Source of the DNA: Gallaecimonas pentaromativorans
Lineage (GTDB): Bacteria; Pseudomonadota; Gammaproteobacteria; Enterobacterales; Gallaecimonadaceae
Length of the DNA stretch: 64,000 nt
NCBI RefSeq assembly: GCF_003751625.1
Contig: NZ_RJUL01000006.1
Location: forward strand, 248,001 to 312,000
Reading direction: 5' to 3'
Part shown: one piece after another, positions 8,141 to 17,028 of the stretch
Layout of the letters: each line of letters starts with the position of its first letter
Position numbering within the stretch: the stretch's first letter is position 1
Notes under the pieces: model-generated
What the model saw: the letters and a program-made list of their open reading frames with translations, nothing else
Database searches by the model: none
Told to the model about the DNA's origin: nothing
Made by a program: the position numbers and the translations under genes

Positions 8141-9184
8141 ATGACCTTACCCTTCGTAATAAAAGCAGGCACCAGCGCCCGGGCAAAACTGCTAAAAGAC
8201 GGCTTCGAGCCAGCGCAATTCTCCGCCATGCTCGGCGCCTCCGGCGGCCCCAAATGGTTTGTGCTAGCAGGGCTTGACCAACAGCTGGCCAGCGACTTTT
8301 TACCCAAAGCCGGCCCTCTTAAATTGCTGGGAAGCTCCGTTGGCGGCTGGCGCATGGCGGCCCATGCCACCGCCGAGCCGGTAGCGGCCATTGAGCGGTT
8401 TAGGGATTTTTACCACCACCTTTCCTACGCGGATGGCGCCACCCCGCGACATATCTCCGATTCGAGCCGGGCCATGGTGAAAGCGCTGTTGGGTGATAGC
8501 GGTATTGATGAGATCCTCACCAATCGCCAGCGCCAGCTGCACCTGGTGACCGCCGGTTGCCGGGGGCTCCTTAAAAGCGAGCGCAAGGGCCCGCAGATGC
8601 TGGGCCTGGGCCTGGCGGCCCTTGGTAACCTCATCAGCCGCAACACCCTTGGCGCCTTTTTTGGGCGCAGCATCTTTCATACTGGTTCCCACAGCCCCTG
8701 GCTTGGCCGCGATGCCATTGCCACCGAGTTTGTGGCCCTTGACCGCCACACCCTGCCCCTGGCCCTGGAAGCCACCGGCGCCATTCCCCTGGTACTGGAA
8801 GGGGTAAAACTCGCCGCCAGCCGCCATCGCCTGCACCGGGACGGCGGCATCATCGACTACCACTTCGACCTGCCGCTAGACACCGAGGGCCTGGTGCTCT
8901 ACCCGCACTTTTACGACAAAGCCATTCCCGGCTGGTTTGACAAAGGCCTTAGCTGGCGCAAGCCAAAGCCCGAGCATTACGACAAGGTGGTGATGGTGGC
9001 GCCAAGCCCGGCGCTGGTGGCTTCCTTGCCGCATCAAAAGATCAGTGACCGCAAGGATTTTGAGCGTTTTGATGACAAGGCACGCATCGAATATTGGCAA
9101 CAAGTTATTGATGCCGGTAGGAAAATGGCAGATAGCTTTGCGCAAGCTGTCAAAAACGGACAATGGCAACAAGCTCTGGTTTAA
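8141..9184 (+). CDS. patatin-like phospholipase family protein
   Basis: 347-residue predicted lipid acyl hydrolase with a Ser-Asp dyad. GASGGPKWFVLAG is the oxyanion-hole glycine motif, GSSVGGWR carries the nucleophile Ser in GxSxG, and HRDGGIIDYHFD carries the Asp in D-G-G. I start at ATG 8141, where MTLPFVIKAGTSA begins; the in-frame extension upstream to 8081 lacks family features and a ribosome site. No signal peptide is seen, so the protein is probably cytoplasmic or membrane-associated. Divergent from the SPFH operon. Substrate unknown. Confidence 0.88.
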   Translation: MTLPFVIKAGTSARAKLLKDGFEPAQFSAMLGASGGPKWFVLAGLDQQLASDFLPKAGPLKLLGSSVGGWRMAAHATAEPVAAIERFRDFYHHLSYADGATPRHISDSSRAMVKALLGDSGIDEILTNRQRQLHLVTAGCRGLLKSERKGPQMLGLGLAALGNLISRNTLGAFFGRSIFHTGSHSPWLGRDAIATEFVALDRHTLPLALEATGAIPLVLEGVKLAASRHRLHRDGGIIDYHFDLPLDTEGLVLYPHFYDKAIPGWFDKGLSWRKPKPEHYDKVVMVAPSPALVASLPHQKISDRKDFERFDDKARIEYWQQVIDAGRKMADSFAQAVKNGQWQQALV

Positions 9185-9250
9185 GCTGTGGTATTCTCCC
9201 GCACCATAATAATATCGTTACCCTACAAAGCTTAAGGAGACCAGAAAAGG

Positions 9251-10003
9251 ATGCGACGTCCACTGGTAATGGGAAACTGGAAGCTACACGGCACCAAGGC
9301 TTCCGTTGAGAAACTGCTGGTCGACCTGATGGCGAGCACCAGCGAGCTTAAAGACGTCGATATCGCCGTCTGCCCTCCTGTCATTTTTATCAATCAAGCC
9401 GAGCAGCTGCTGCACGATGCCGCTATCGAGATTGGTGCCCAAAACATCGACGTTAACCGCCAAGGCGCCTTCACCGGTGAAATCGCGGCCGACATGCTGG
9501 GCGAGTTCGGTGTCAAATACGTGCTGGTGGGCCACTCCGAGCGCCGCGCCATGCATCACGAAAACGACGATTTGGTGGCCCGCAAGTTCGAGGCCGTCAA
9601 GGAAGCGGGGCTCATTCCGGTGCTGTGTGTCGGTGAAACCCAGACCGAGCGCCACAACGGCGAAACCAAAGACGTGATTGGCCACCAAATTCAGGCGGTC
9701 ATCAAGCGCTGCGGCCGCAAGAGCTTTGAAAATGCGGTGGTGGCTTACGAGCCGGTGTGGGCCATCGGCTCAGGCCAGGCCGCGAGCCCGGTAGACGCTC
9801 AAAAAGTGCACCAGTTTATCCGCGAGCTGGTTGCCGCCCAGGACAAAGACAGCAGCGAGGCGCTGCGCATCCTTTACGGCGGCTCGGTCAAAGCCAGCAA
9901 CGCCCAGGCGCTCTTTTCCATGGACGACGTAGACGGCGCCCTGGTGGGAGGAGCCTCCCTTGATGCCGGCGAGTTTGCCAGCATCATCAAGGCCGCCAAG
10001 TAA
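9251..10003 (+). CDS. tpiA: triosephosphate isomerase
   Basis: 250-residue glycolytic enzyme interconverting dihydroxyacetone phosphate and glyceraldehyde 3-phosphate. The catalytic residues are visible: Asn-Lys in MGNWKLHG, His in VLVGHSERR and Glu in VAYEPVWAIGSG; the phosphate loop LYGGSVKASNA and GALVGGASL follow. AAGGAGACC lies upstream of ATG 9251. It is followed by its own terminator and appears to be a single-gene unit. Confidence 0.98.
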   Translation: MRRPLVMGNWKLHGTKASVEKLLVDLMASTSELKDVDIAVCPPVIFINQAEQLLHDAAIEIGAQNIDVNRQGAFTGEIAADMLGEFGVKYVLVGHSERRAMHHENDDLVARKFEAVKEAGLIPVLCVGETQTERHNGETKDVIGHQIQAVIKRCGRKSFENAVVAYEPVWAIGSGQAASPVDAQKVHQFIRELVAAQDKDSSEALRILYGGSVKASNAQALFSMDDVDGALVGGASLDAGEFASIIKAAK

Positions 10004-10011
10004 CGCAAACG

Positions 10012-10034
10012 AACCGCCGCAAGGCGGTTTTTTT
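10012..10034 (+). terminator. rho-independent terminator of tpiA
   Basis: The stem AACCGCC/GGCGGTT with a CGCAA-type loop is followed by seven T. Confidence 0.9.
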
Positions 10035-10129
10035 ATGGCCTCAACCCTTGCCTCGCGGCAGCGGCATGACTAGTATCCTCAGGCTTTTTTGGCTTACAAA
10101 AACCGCTTTCCAATAATAAGGAACAGAAC

Positions 10130-11062
10130 ATGGCTTCCATCCCGCATATCGACATGAGTCGCTATGACACGGACTTCGACGCTTTCGTTCAGGACATCGG
10201 CCAGGGCTATGAGTCCTTCGGCTTTGTGGCCCTGACCGACCACGGCATCGACAGCGACACCATCCATGGTGCCCTGGACATCAGCCGCGAACTTTTTGCC
10301 CTGCCGGAACAAACCAAGAAAAAATACTACCTGCAAGGCAAGGGCGGCGCCCGTGGCTACACCCCCTTTGGCACCGAGATCGCCAAAGACGCCAAACATG
10401 TCGACTTGAAAGAGTTTTGGCACGTCGGCCGGGAACTGGAAGGCCAAGCGCCCTACCCGCAGCTCACCCCCAATGCCTGGCCCGAAGAAGTGCCGGCCTT
10501 CAAGCCGCGCATGGTCGAGCTATACAAGGCTCTGGACGCCCTGGGCAACAAGGTACTGGACGCCCTGGCGGTTTACCTAGACCAACCTCGCGACTACTTT
10601 CGCGACAAGGTTAACCTGGGTAACTCCATCCTGCGCCCGCTGCACTACCCGCCCATTATCGACGAGGGCACCCCGTCGGTACGCGCCGCCGCCCACGAAG
10701 ACATCAACGTGCTGACGTTGCTGGTGGGTTCCCGCGAGCCGGGCCTGGAAGTGCTGGCCAAAGACGGTAGCTGGATTGAAGTGTCCATCATCGAAGGGGC
10801 CATCATCTGCAACATCGGCGACATGCTGCAGCGCCTCACCAACTACCGGCTGCCTTCTACCACCCACCGGGTGGTGAACCCGCCGCTGCCCTACAGCGCC
10901 AGCTCCCGCTATTCCATTCCGTTCTTCCTGCACTTCAACCCGGACGTCATCATCGACGCCCTTGAAAGCTGCGTTAGTGACGAGAACCCCAAGAAGGACT
11001 CGGCCATCAGCGCCGACGATTACCTGATGGAACGGCTGCGGGAAATCGGCCTTATCAAATAA
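10130..11062 (+). CDS. 2-oxoglutarate/Fe(II)-dependent oxygenase of the isopenicillin N synthase family
   Basis: 310-residue non-heme iron oxygenase. The DIOX_N domain is at the N-terminus (IPHIDMSRYDTDFDAF, GFVALTDHGID) and the 2OG-Fe(II) domain follows. Iron ligands: His and Asp in AAHEDINVLTLLV and the second His in STTHRVVNPP; RYSIPFFLHFN holds the Arg-x-Ser that binds 2-oxoglutarate. It stands alone between tpiA and its own terminator, so no pathway is suggested. The substrate cannot be told from sequence; members include plant-type dioxygenases and bacterial amino acid or base-modifying enzymes. Confidence 0.9.
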   Translation: MASIPHIDMSRYDTDFDAFVQDIGQGYESFGFVALTDHGIDSDTIHGALDISRELFALPEQTKKKYYLQGKGGARGYTPFGTEIAKDAKHVDLKEFWHVGRELEGQAPYPQLTPNAWPEEVPAFKPRMVELYKALDALGNKVLDALAVYLDQPRDYFRDKVNLGNSILRPLHYPPIIDEGTPSVRAAAHEDINVLTLLVGSREPGLEVLAKDGSWIEVSIIEGAIICNIGDMLQRLTNYRLPSTTHRVVNPPLPYSASSRYSIPFFLHFNPDVIIDALESCVSDENPKKDSAISADDYLMERLREIGLIK

Positions 11063-11076
11063 GGTCAACCCTTACA

Positions 11077-11102
11077 AAAGGCGCCCTCTGGGCGCTTTTT
11101 TT
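11077..11102 (+). terminator. rho-independent terminator of the 2OG oxygenase gene
   Basis: The stem GCGCCC/GGGCGC with a TCT loop is followed by seven T. Confidence 0.88.
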
Positions 11103-11106
11103 ATGC

Positions 11107-11135
11107 AAAAAAAAGCGGCTTCCCGAAGGAAGCCG
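11107..11135 (-). terminator. minus-strand terminator with no annotated gene before it
   Basis: The stem CGGCTTCC/GGAAGCCG (11116-11135) with a four-base loop is followed, on the minus strand only, by eight U (A-run at 11107-11114). No minus-strand gene is recognised in the ~260 bases to its right, so it may end a small RNA transcribed leftward from the 11137-11395 gap. The gap also holds an AT-rich stretch (11350-11395) with the ribosome site of the next gene. Confidence 0.7.
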
Positions 11136-11395
11136 TAGAGGGTGCGTCCAAAAAACCGCTGGGAAAATCCAGGGTTATAGCGATGCGACGCCGGACTGAA
11201 GTGAGCCTCCAAGACGCTGCCTGTCCCTCTCCCTTGCCTGGCTTACCGGTATCAAACCGGCTTGCCTTAGCAGAGCAGGAGGCGCGCTTCACCCCGACGC
11301 ATTGACAGGTTGCCCGCTGTTTTGGCCAAGGGGCATGATAAGAAGGTGAGATATTGATGATCTTTTTATTTTATAAATAAAATCAGGAAGATACA

Positions 11396-13303
11396 TTGAC
11401 GAAAAACCGGGACGTTGCCCTTGATAGCATCAAAAGCGCCTTTGTTATTGGCGATTTTGTGGTGCGCCCGGAGCACCACAGCCTGGTAAAAGACGGCCAG
11501 GAACAGCTACTTGAACCCCGGGCCATGACCATTCTGATGCTGCTGGCACGCCAGGCCGGCGAGTTGGTCAGCCGCGAAGCGCTGCTCCTTGAAGCCTGGC
11601 CGGGGCGAGTGGTGTCGGACAACGCAATCAACCAGTTCATCACCAAACTGCGGCGCAGTCTGGGCGACGACGCCAAAGAGCCCCGCTACATCGTGACCGT
11701 TCCCAAGCGGGGCTATCGGTTGATTGCCCCGGTAGAAGAAGTGCTGCTTGAGGCGCCGCGCCTGCCGCAGCCTCTGACCAACCAGCCCCCGGCGCCGCCA
11801 GAGCGCGCCACTTGGCCGGGCTGGGCCCTGGCCCTGATATTATTGCTGCCGGTGCTGCAAGGGGTCTTTACCACCTTGAAGCGCCAAAGCGGCTTTAGCC
11901 ACCAAGAGCCGCTGGTAAAGCTACCGGGGAGCCAGCAACAGCCAAGGCTCTCTGCTGACGGCCAATACCTTGCCTTTAGCTATCGCGAAGACGCCAGCCC
12001 AAACCAGCTTTATATTCAGAAATTAGCCAAGCCCCATCAGCCGCCCCCAAGGCCGCAGCCTCTGACCGGCCAGGATGCCGACCGCCAGGCGCCAGCCTGG
12101 TCACCCGACGGCAAGGCGCTGGCTTACCTGTGGCGCCATGGCCAGCAGTGCCAAATTCGCCTTGCCGCCCTTGACCGGCAAAGTGGCCGGCTAAGCGGGG
12201 TACGCGCCCTGACCTTTTGCCAGCCTGCCGATACCCGCAGCCGCTTGGCCTTTAGCCGCGACGGCAAAAGCCTGTATTTCAACCGCCGCCCGAAGCCGCG
12301 CGCGCCCTATCAGCTTTATCAGTTGCACCTTGGCACCGGCCGTTTGACGGCCCTGACCCACCCGAGCGAACCCGGTGATGGCGACCTGGCCTTTGCCTTG
12401 TCAGAAGACGGCCGCCAGCTGCTGGTGGCCAGAGACCATTACTGGCAGAGCCAATCTGTGTACTTAAAAGACCTTACCAGTGGCCACGCGGTGCGCTTGC
12501 TGCAAAATACGGCCATCACTGCTTTGGCCTGGGGGGAGGATAACCGCCACTATTACCTGGCGCGGCCAAGCGGCGAGGTAAGCCGTTACGCTCTTGGTAG
12601 GCTCAAGGGCGAGGCGCTGGCGGTTAGCTCTGTTGAGGGATTGTCCTTTGCCGGCGGCAAGCTGGTGGTAAGCCAAGGCCACTGGCAGAGTGCGTTATTG
12701 GAGCTAACGGCGCCTTTTAACGGCGATCAGCCCACACTCAAGGCGCTACAAACGGGCCGGGCTGTCCCTGATGTAGCTGGCCTTGACACCCGCCAACCCA
12801 AAGCCACACCAGACCTGCCCTCAGGGGCCCGAAATATCGCCTGGAGCAGCGATGGGCAAAGCCTGTATTTTGCCTCCAACCAGCAAGGAGACTGGCAAAT
12901 CTGGCGCTACCAGGACGATGACCAGAGCATGGGTCAAGTGACCGAGCACGGCGGCTTTTGCGGCCGGCCGGATAGCAAAGAGCACTTTCTTTATTTTACC
13001 CGTCTGCATAAAGCCGGCCTTTGGCGGCAGAATTTAAAAACCGGCACTGTTACCTCTATCAATGCAAACATCGACTGGCAACACTGTGAAAGCTGGGCAA
13101 TAACCGAGCAGGCTGTTTTTTATTTAACGCCGGACTCTCATCCTAAATTGATGCGTTTTGATTTCAGCCTGGGTTTGGAAAATGAAGTCGCGCAATTAGC
13201 AGGCGCCGAGCAAACACAATTTGCCATAGCCAAAGATGAATCACGGATACTTTTCACCCAACAAAGCCGCGATAAATCCGTCATTTCATTACTGCGCCGT
13301 TAA
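11396..13303 (+). CDS. ToxR/CadC-like membrane-anchored transcriptional regulator with C-terminal beta-propeller repeats
   Basis: 635 residues. Residues ~15-105 form an OmpR/PhoB-type winged helix (LVKDGQEQLLEPRAMTILMLLARQAGELVSREALL, NQFITKLRRSLGDD, VPKRGYRLI). A Pro-rich linker leads to one membrane segment at ~143-165 (WPGWALALILLLPVLQGVF). The large C-terminal part carries TolB/PD40-like repeats: GSQQQPRLSADGQYLAFSY, QAPAWSPDGKALAYLW, SRLAFSRDGKSLYF and IAWSSDGQSLYFASN. It should bind DNA in the cytoplasm while a periplasmic propeller senses something. The initiator is TTG at 11396 with AGGAAG five bases upstream. The neighbouring OmpA-type gene is a possible target (inference). Confidence 0.9.
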   Translation: MTKNRDVALDSIKSAFVIGDFVVRPEHHSLVKDGQEQLLEPRAMTILMLLARQAGELVSREALLLEAWPGRVVSDNAINQFITKLRRSLGDDAKEPRYIVTVPKRGYRLIAPVEEVLLEAPRLPQPLTNQPPAPPERATWPGWALALILLLPVLQGVFTTLKRQSGFSHQEPLVKLPGSQQQPRLSADGQYLAFSYREDASPNQLYIQKLAKPHQPPPRPQPLTGQDADRQAPAWSPDGKALAYLWRHGQQCQIRLAALDRQSGRLSGVRALTFCQPADTRSRLAFSRDGKSLYFNRRPKPRAPYQLYQLHLGTGRLTALTHPSEPGDGDLAFALSEDGRQLLVARDHYWQSQSVYLKDLTSGHAVRLLQNTAITALAWGEDNRHYYLARPSGEVSRYALGRLKGEALAVSSVEGLSFAGGKLVVSQGHWQSALLELTAPFNGDQPTLKALQTGRAVPDVAGLDTRQPKATPDLPSGARNIAWSSDGQSLYFASNQQGDWQIWRYQDDDQSMGQVTEHGGFCGRPDSKEHFLYFTRLHKAGLWRQNLKTGTVTSINANIDWQHCESWAITEQAVFYLTPDSHPKLMRFDFSLGLENEVAQLAGAEQTQFAIAKDESRILFTQQSRDKSVISLLRR

Positions 13304-13347
13304 GGGGTATCATTTGCGCCCTTTCTGGCTTAATGGTCAGTAAACCC

Positions 13348-13377
13348 TTGGCTAAATTGCCATTGTCGCAATTTAGT
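13348..13377 (+). promoter_or_regulatory. possible ompA-type promoter containing an 8-bp inverted repeat
   Basis: CTAAATTG (13352-13359) and CAATTTAG (13369-13376) form a perfect inverted repeat with nine bases between. It spans the gap between TTGGCT (13348-13353) and TTTAGT (13372-13377), which are 18 bases apart and could be -35 and -10 boxes. No T-run follows, so it is not a terminator of the regulator gene. Confidence 0.4.
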
Positions 13378-13450
13378 ATCCTTGCCTAAACTTTGCCCCG
13401 TCGTAACCCCTTTGAGAGGGCTGCGCCTTTTACCTTTGCAGGGAGTGATT

Positions 13451-14518
13451 ATGAAAAAGGTTAGTGCTTTTCGTTTGTCTGCTGCTGCCACTTTGATGGC
13501 GTTCGCTTTTGCTTCTCAGGCTGCCGATGTCTCCAAAGACGATTTGGCAGGTCGTGTTTACCTGGGTGGCCACATTGGTGCCATGGACCTCGACTCTGAT
13601 CGCATGATCGAGAAACATGGTGGTATCTATGAACCCAAGCAAGATTTCAAAACCTTCGTTCCTGGTTTGGAACTGGGTTACCGTATTTCCCCGCTGTGGG
13701 AAGTACGTGGTTACTATGACTACCTGCAAGCCGATCTGAAGAACAGCAATTCTTCCGGCTACGGTGAGTCTTACGGTGCCGATGTATTGTTCAACATCAC
13801 CGACCACTTCTACACCGGTCTGGGTATCAACCGCACCAAAGTTGAAAACCTGAGCGACACCTTTGCTCGCCTGACCCTGGGTTACCGCACCTTCCTGACC
13901 GACAACCTGGCGTTCCGCACTGAAGTGGCGGCCCAGCAGGATGACAGCAACTTTACCGACTACGTGGCCAACGTTGGCTTCCAGTACTTCTTCGGTGGCG
14001 CGCCCAAACAGGAAGTGGCCCCCAAGCCCGCCCCAGCCCCGGTGGTGGTTGACTCCGACGGTGACGGCGTACCGGATGACCGCGACGCCTGCCCGGGCAC
14101 CCCGGCCAACTACAAGGTCGACGAGCGCGGCTGCACCAAGTACGAAACCCAAACCGTTACCGAAAAACTGCTGGTGAACTTCGACACCAACTCGGCCAAC
14201 GTCAAACCTCAGTACTTCTCTGAGATTGAGCGCGTTGCCAAGTTCATGAAGGACTTCCCGCAGCTGGACGTAGTGATCGAAGGTCACACCGACGACACCG
14301 GCGCTGCCAGCTACAACCTGAAGCTGTCTGAGCGCCGCGCCAAAGCCGTTGGCGACGTGCTGGCCAGCCAGTTTGGCATCGACAAATCCCGCATCAAAAC
14401 CGTAGGCTACGGCGAGAGCCAGCCGGCTGTTGAAGGCACCAGCAAAGAAGCCCGTGCCGCCAACCGCCGCATCGAGGCCAAGCTGTCCGCCACCAAGCGG
14501 GTTCCAGACACCAAGTAA
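13451..14518 (+). CDS. OmpA family outer membrane protein
   Basis: 355-residue porin-like protein. A signal peptide (MKKVSAFRLSAAATLMAFAFASQA, cleavage before ADVSK) leads into an eight-stranded beta-barrel (~25-195), a Pro/Ala-rich linker, one thrombospondin type-3-like calcium motif (DSDGDGVPDDRDACP) and the peptidoglycan-binding OmpA domain (VNFDTNSANVKPQY, VVIEGHTDDTGAASYN, LSERRAKAV, YGESQP, NRRIEAKL). It anchors the outer membrane to peptidoglycan. Codon choice (many GGT, CTG, GAA, AAC) suggests strong expression. GGGAG precedes ATG 13451; an earlier in-frame ATG at 13382 would put residues in front of the signal peptide. Confidence 0.95.
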   Translation: MKKVSAFRLSAAATLMAFAFASQAADVSKDDLAGRVYLGGHIGAMDLDSDRMIEKHGGIYEPKQDFKTFVPGLELGYRISPLWEVRGYYDYLQADLKNSNSSGYGESYGADVLFNITDHFYTGLGINRTKVENLSDTFARLTLGYRTFLTDNLAFRTEVAAQQDDSNFTDYVANVGFQYFFGGAPKQEVAPKPAPAPVVVDSDGDGVPDDRDACPGTPANYKVDERGCTKYETQTVTEKLLVNFDTNSANVKPQYFSEIERVAKFMKDFPQLDVVIEGHTDDTGAASYNLKLSERRAKAVGDVLASQFGIDKSRIKTVGYGESQPAVEGTSKEARAANRRIEAKLSATKRVPDTK

Positions 14519-14534
14519 GTTGACCTGGGTGCAG

Positions 14535-14559
14535 GGGGAGCCTTAGGCTCCCCTTTTTT
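14535..14559 (+). terminator. rho-independent terminator of the ompA-type gene
   Basis: The stem GGGGAGCC/GGCTCCCC with a TTA loop is followed by six T. The next start is only 14 bases downstream. Confidence 0.9.
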
Positions 14560-14572
14560 ATGGGAGAGTGAC

Positions 14573-15190
14573 ATGTTTAAACCGCTGCGCTGGTTGCTCC
14601 AGGGCTTTTTAATCACAGCGCCGGTGCTGCTCACCATCTACTTGGTGTGGGCCCTGTACCGGTATTTTAATAACGGCCTGTTCCAACCCATTGCCCTGTT
14701 GCTCGAACCGGTATTGGGGACGCCTATCCCCCAATGGCTGGTGGCCCCGGTCGGTTTAGTGCTGACGCTGCTTATCATCATGACCATTGGCCTTTTGGCC
14801 GGTCACTTTCTTGGCCGGCAGCTCTTTAGCCTGGTGGATAACATCATGGAGCGCCTGCCCCTGGTCAAGCTGCTCTATGGCGCCATCAAAGACGTGCTGG
14901 GCGCCATTACCGGCCAGGACAAACGCTTTTCAAAGCCGGTGCTGGTCAGGATCAATGCCGATATCGAAGTCATCGGTTTTGTCACCCGCGACAGCCTTGA
15001 TGAAATGGGCCTTGAAGGCCGAGTGGCGGTATACCTGCCCCAGTCTTTTAACTTTGCCGGCAACCTGGTGTTGGTGGCCAAAGACAAGGTGACTCCTCTG
15101 AACATGACGGCGGCCGAAGTGTTGCCCTTGGTGGTGGCTGGCGGCGTTTCAAAACAAGGAAATGGCGACTCGTCCCGCCAGGGATTGTAA
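14573..15190 (+). CDS. DUF502 family membrane protein
   Basis: 205 residues. Two membrane segments are at ~9-30 (LLQGFLITAPVLLTIYLVWALY) and ~58-80 (VGLVLTLLIIMTIGLLAGHFLG). The conserved core is LPLVKLLYGAIKDVLGAITGQDKRFSKPVLV, the DUF502 signature, followed by a soluble domain. The family has no established biochemical role; plant members (COV) affect vascular patterning. GGGAGAG lies before ATG 14573. The preceding terminator suggests low read-through from the porin gene. Confidence 0.9.
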   Translation: MFKPLRWLLQGFLITAPVLLTIYLVWALYRYFNNGLFQPIALLLEPVLGTPIPQWLVAPVGLVLTLLIIMTIGLLAGHFLGRQLFSLVDNIMERLPLVKLLYGAIKDVLGAITGQDKRFSKPVLVRINADIEVIGFVTRDSLDEMGLEGRVAVYLPQSFNFAGNLVLVAKDKVTPLNMTAAEVLPLVVAGGVSKQGNGDSSRQGL

Positions 15191-15240
15191 AGACGGCTAC
15201 CCTGTTGGATGCTCGCCGCGACCACCACAGGGAAAACACA

Positions 15241-17028
15241 ATGAAAAAGACCCTTCTTTGCCTGGCGCTGTCCAGCTCCTTACTGGGCTGCGCTACCACC
15301 ACCAGCGCACCGCAAAGCACCATGGCAACCAGCCAGGTTGCCCCGCAGCAACAATTTCAGGCACTGGTTAACGACTTCATCCCGGCCTTCTGGCAGCAGT
15401 TCCCTACCTGGGGGCTGTACGTGGGTTACACCCGCTACGCCGGCGAGCTGGTTATCCCCACCCCGGCCGCCCGCCAGCAGGAGCTGGCCTTTGCCAAGCA
15501 CTGGCAGGACAAGCTCCATAGCCTGGATTTCGAGGCCCTGAGCCCGGCCAGCAAGATTGACTACCTACTCATCCAAAACCAATTGGGCAGCATCGTTTTT
15601 GATGTCACCGAGCTTAAAAGCTGGCAGTGGGATCCGTCCCAGTACAACATCGCCGGCGCCATCGCCGAGCTTGGCGCCAGCAAGGCCATCAGTGAACCCG
15701 ATGCCCTTAACGCCATCAGCGCCCGCCTGGAAAAGGCGCCGGCCTATTACCAGGCTGCCCGCCAGAACATTGAGCGCCCCACCCTCGAGCACACCCAGCT
15801 TGCCATAGTGCAAAACCAGGGCGCGTTCTCGGTGATAAACGATGCGCTGCTTTCCCGCGCCGACGCCAGCGCCCTGAGCGCCGCCGACAAAGCCCGCTTT
15901 CATGCCAACTACCAAGCGGCCCGCAGCGCTATCAATAGCCAGATTGACTGGCTCAAGGCCCTGGCAGCCAAGCTTGAAAAAGGCGGCAATGCCCGCTCCT
16001 TTCGCTTGGGTAAGGCCCTTTACGAACAGAAGTTCGCCTTTGACATTCAGTCCGGGCTGACCGCCAAAGAGCTGTACGACAAAGCCCAGGCTGACAAGGC
16101 CAAGGTACTTGGCGAGATGAATCGCATCACCGACAGCCTGTGGAGCAAGTATTTCCCGGGAGAGCCGCGCCTGGCCGGCAATGCCGGGGTGAAAAAGCTC
16201 ATCGACAAACTCTCGGCCAACCACGTGAAGCGCGATGCCTTTGTTGACGCCGTCAAGGCGCAGATCCCAACCCTGGAGGCCTTCGTCAACCAGCACCAGT
16301 TGCTGACCCTGGACCCGAACAAACCGCTGGTAGTGCGGGAGACCCCCGAGTACATGCGCGGTGTGGCCGGCGCCTCGGTATCAGCCCCTGGCCCCTACGA
16401 CAAGGGCGGCAACACCTACTACAACGTCACCCCCCTTGATGGCATGAGCGACGCCCAGGCCGAGAGCTACCTGCGCGAATACAATCATTGGGTGTTGCAG
16501 GTACTGAATATCCACGAGGCCATCCCTGGCCACTACGCCCAGTTGGTGTATTCCAACCAGTCGCCGAGCCTGGTCAAGAGCCTGTTCGGCAACGGCGCCA
16601 TGGTCGAAGGTTGGGCCGTCTATGCCGAGCGGATGATGCTCGAAGCAGGCTACGGCAACAACGAGCCAGAAATGTGGCTGATGTACTACAAGTGGAACCT
16701 GCGCACCATCTGCAACACCATCCTCGACTACAGCGTGCATGTGCTTGGCATGAGCCGCGACCAGGCGCTGGACTTGCTGATGAACCAGGCCTTCCAGCAA
16801 CAAGCCGAAGCCGAAGGCAAATGGCGGCGAGTAACCCTGTCTCAGGTGCAGCTCACCAGCTATTACGCCGGGTTCAGGGAGATTTACGATTTCCGTGACG
16901 CGCAGAAAAAGGCCCTGGGTACAGGCTTTAACCTCAAGGACTTTAACGAAAGGTTTTTGAGTTATGGCTCGGCGCCGGTGCGGTATATCAAGGCGCTGAT
17001 GTCAGGCGAAAAGATCGAGCCCCAGTGA
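15241..17028 (+). CDS. DUF885 family lipoprotein, putative metallopeptidase
   Basis: 595 residues. The signal peptide ends in a lipobox (LSSSLLGC, Cys18), so it is predicted to be a lipoprotein. The DUF885 zinc signature is visible: HEAIPGHYAQLVY near residue 425, an HExxGH-like motif, and MVEGWAVYAERMMLEAG about 35 residues on with the third metal ligand. Family members are poorly characterised predicted peptidases. I start at ATG 15241, where the signal peptide begins; the in-frame region to 15205 is upstream of it. The 3' end overlaps the convergent gene by 27 bases. Confidence 0.9.
   Translation: MKKTLLCLALSSSLLGCATTTSAPQSTMATSQVAPQQQFQALVNDFIPAFWQQFPTWGLYVGYTRYAGELVIPTPAARQQELAFAKHWQDKLHSLDFEALSPASKIDYLLIQNQLGSIVFDVTELKSWQWDPSQYNIAGAIAELGASKAISEPDALNAISARLEKAPAYYQAARQNIERPTLEHTQLAIVQNQGAFSVINDALLSRADASALSAADKARFHANYQAARSAINSQIDWLKALAAKLEKGGNARSFRLGKALYEQKFAFDIQSGLTAKELYDKAQADKAKVLGEMNRITDSLWSKYFPGEPRLAGNAGVKKLIDKLSANHVKRDAFVDAVKAQIPTLEAFVNQHQLLTLDPNKPLVVRETPEYMRGVAGASVSAPGPYDKGGNTYYNVTPLDGMSDAQAESYLREYNHWVLQVLNIHEAIPGHYAQLVYSNQSPSLVKSLFGNGAMVEGWAVYAERMMLEAGYGNNEPEMWLMYYKWNLRTICNTILDYSVHVLGMSRDQALDLLMNQAFQQQAEAEGKWRRVTLSQVQLTSYYAGFREIYDFRDAQKKALGTGFNLKDFNERFLSYGSAPVRYIKALMSGEKIEPQ

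Noticed and set aside
11101-11292. 63-codon minus-strand frame in the gap before the ToxR-like gene
   Set aside because: It would read through the strong minus-strand terminator at 11107-11135, and its composition is not protein-like.
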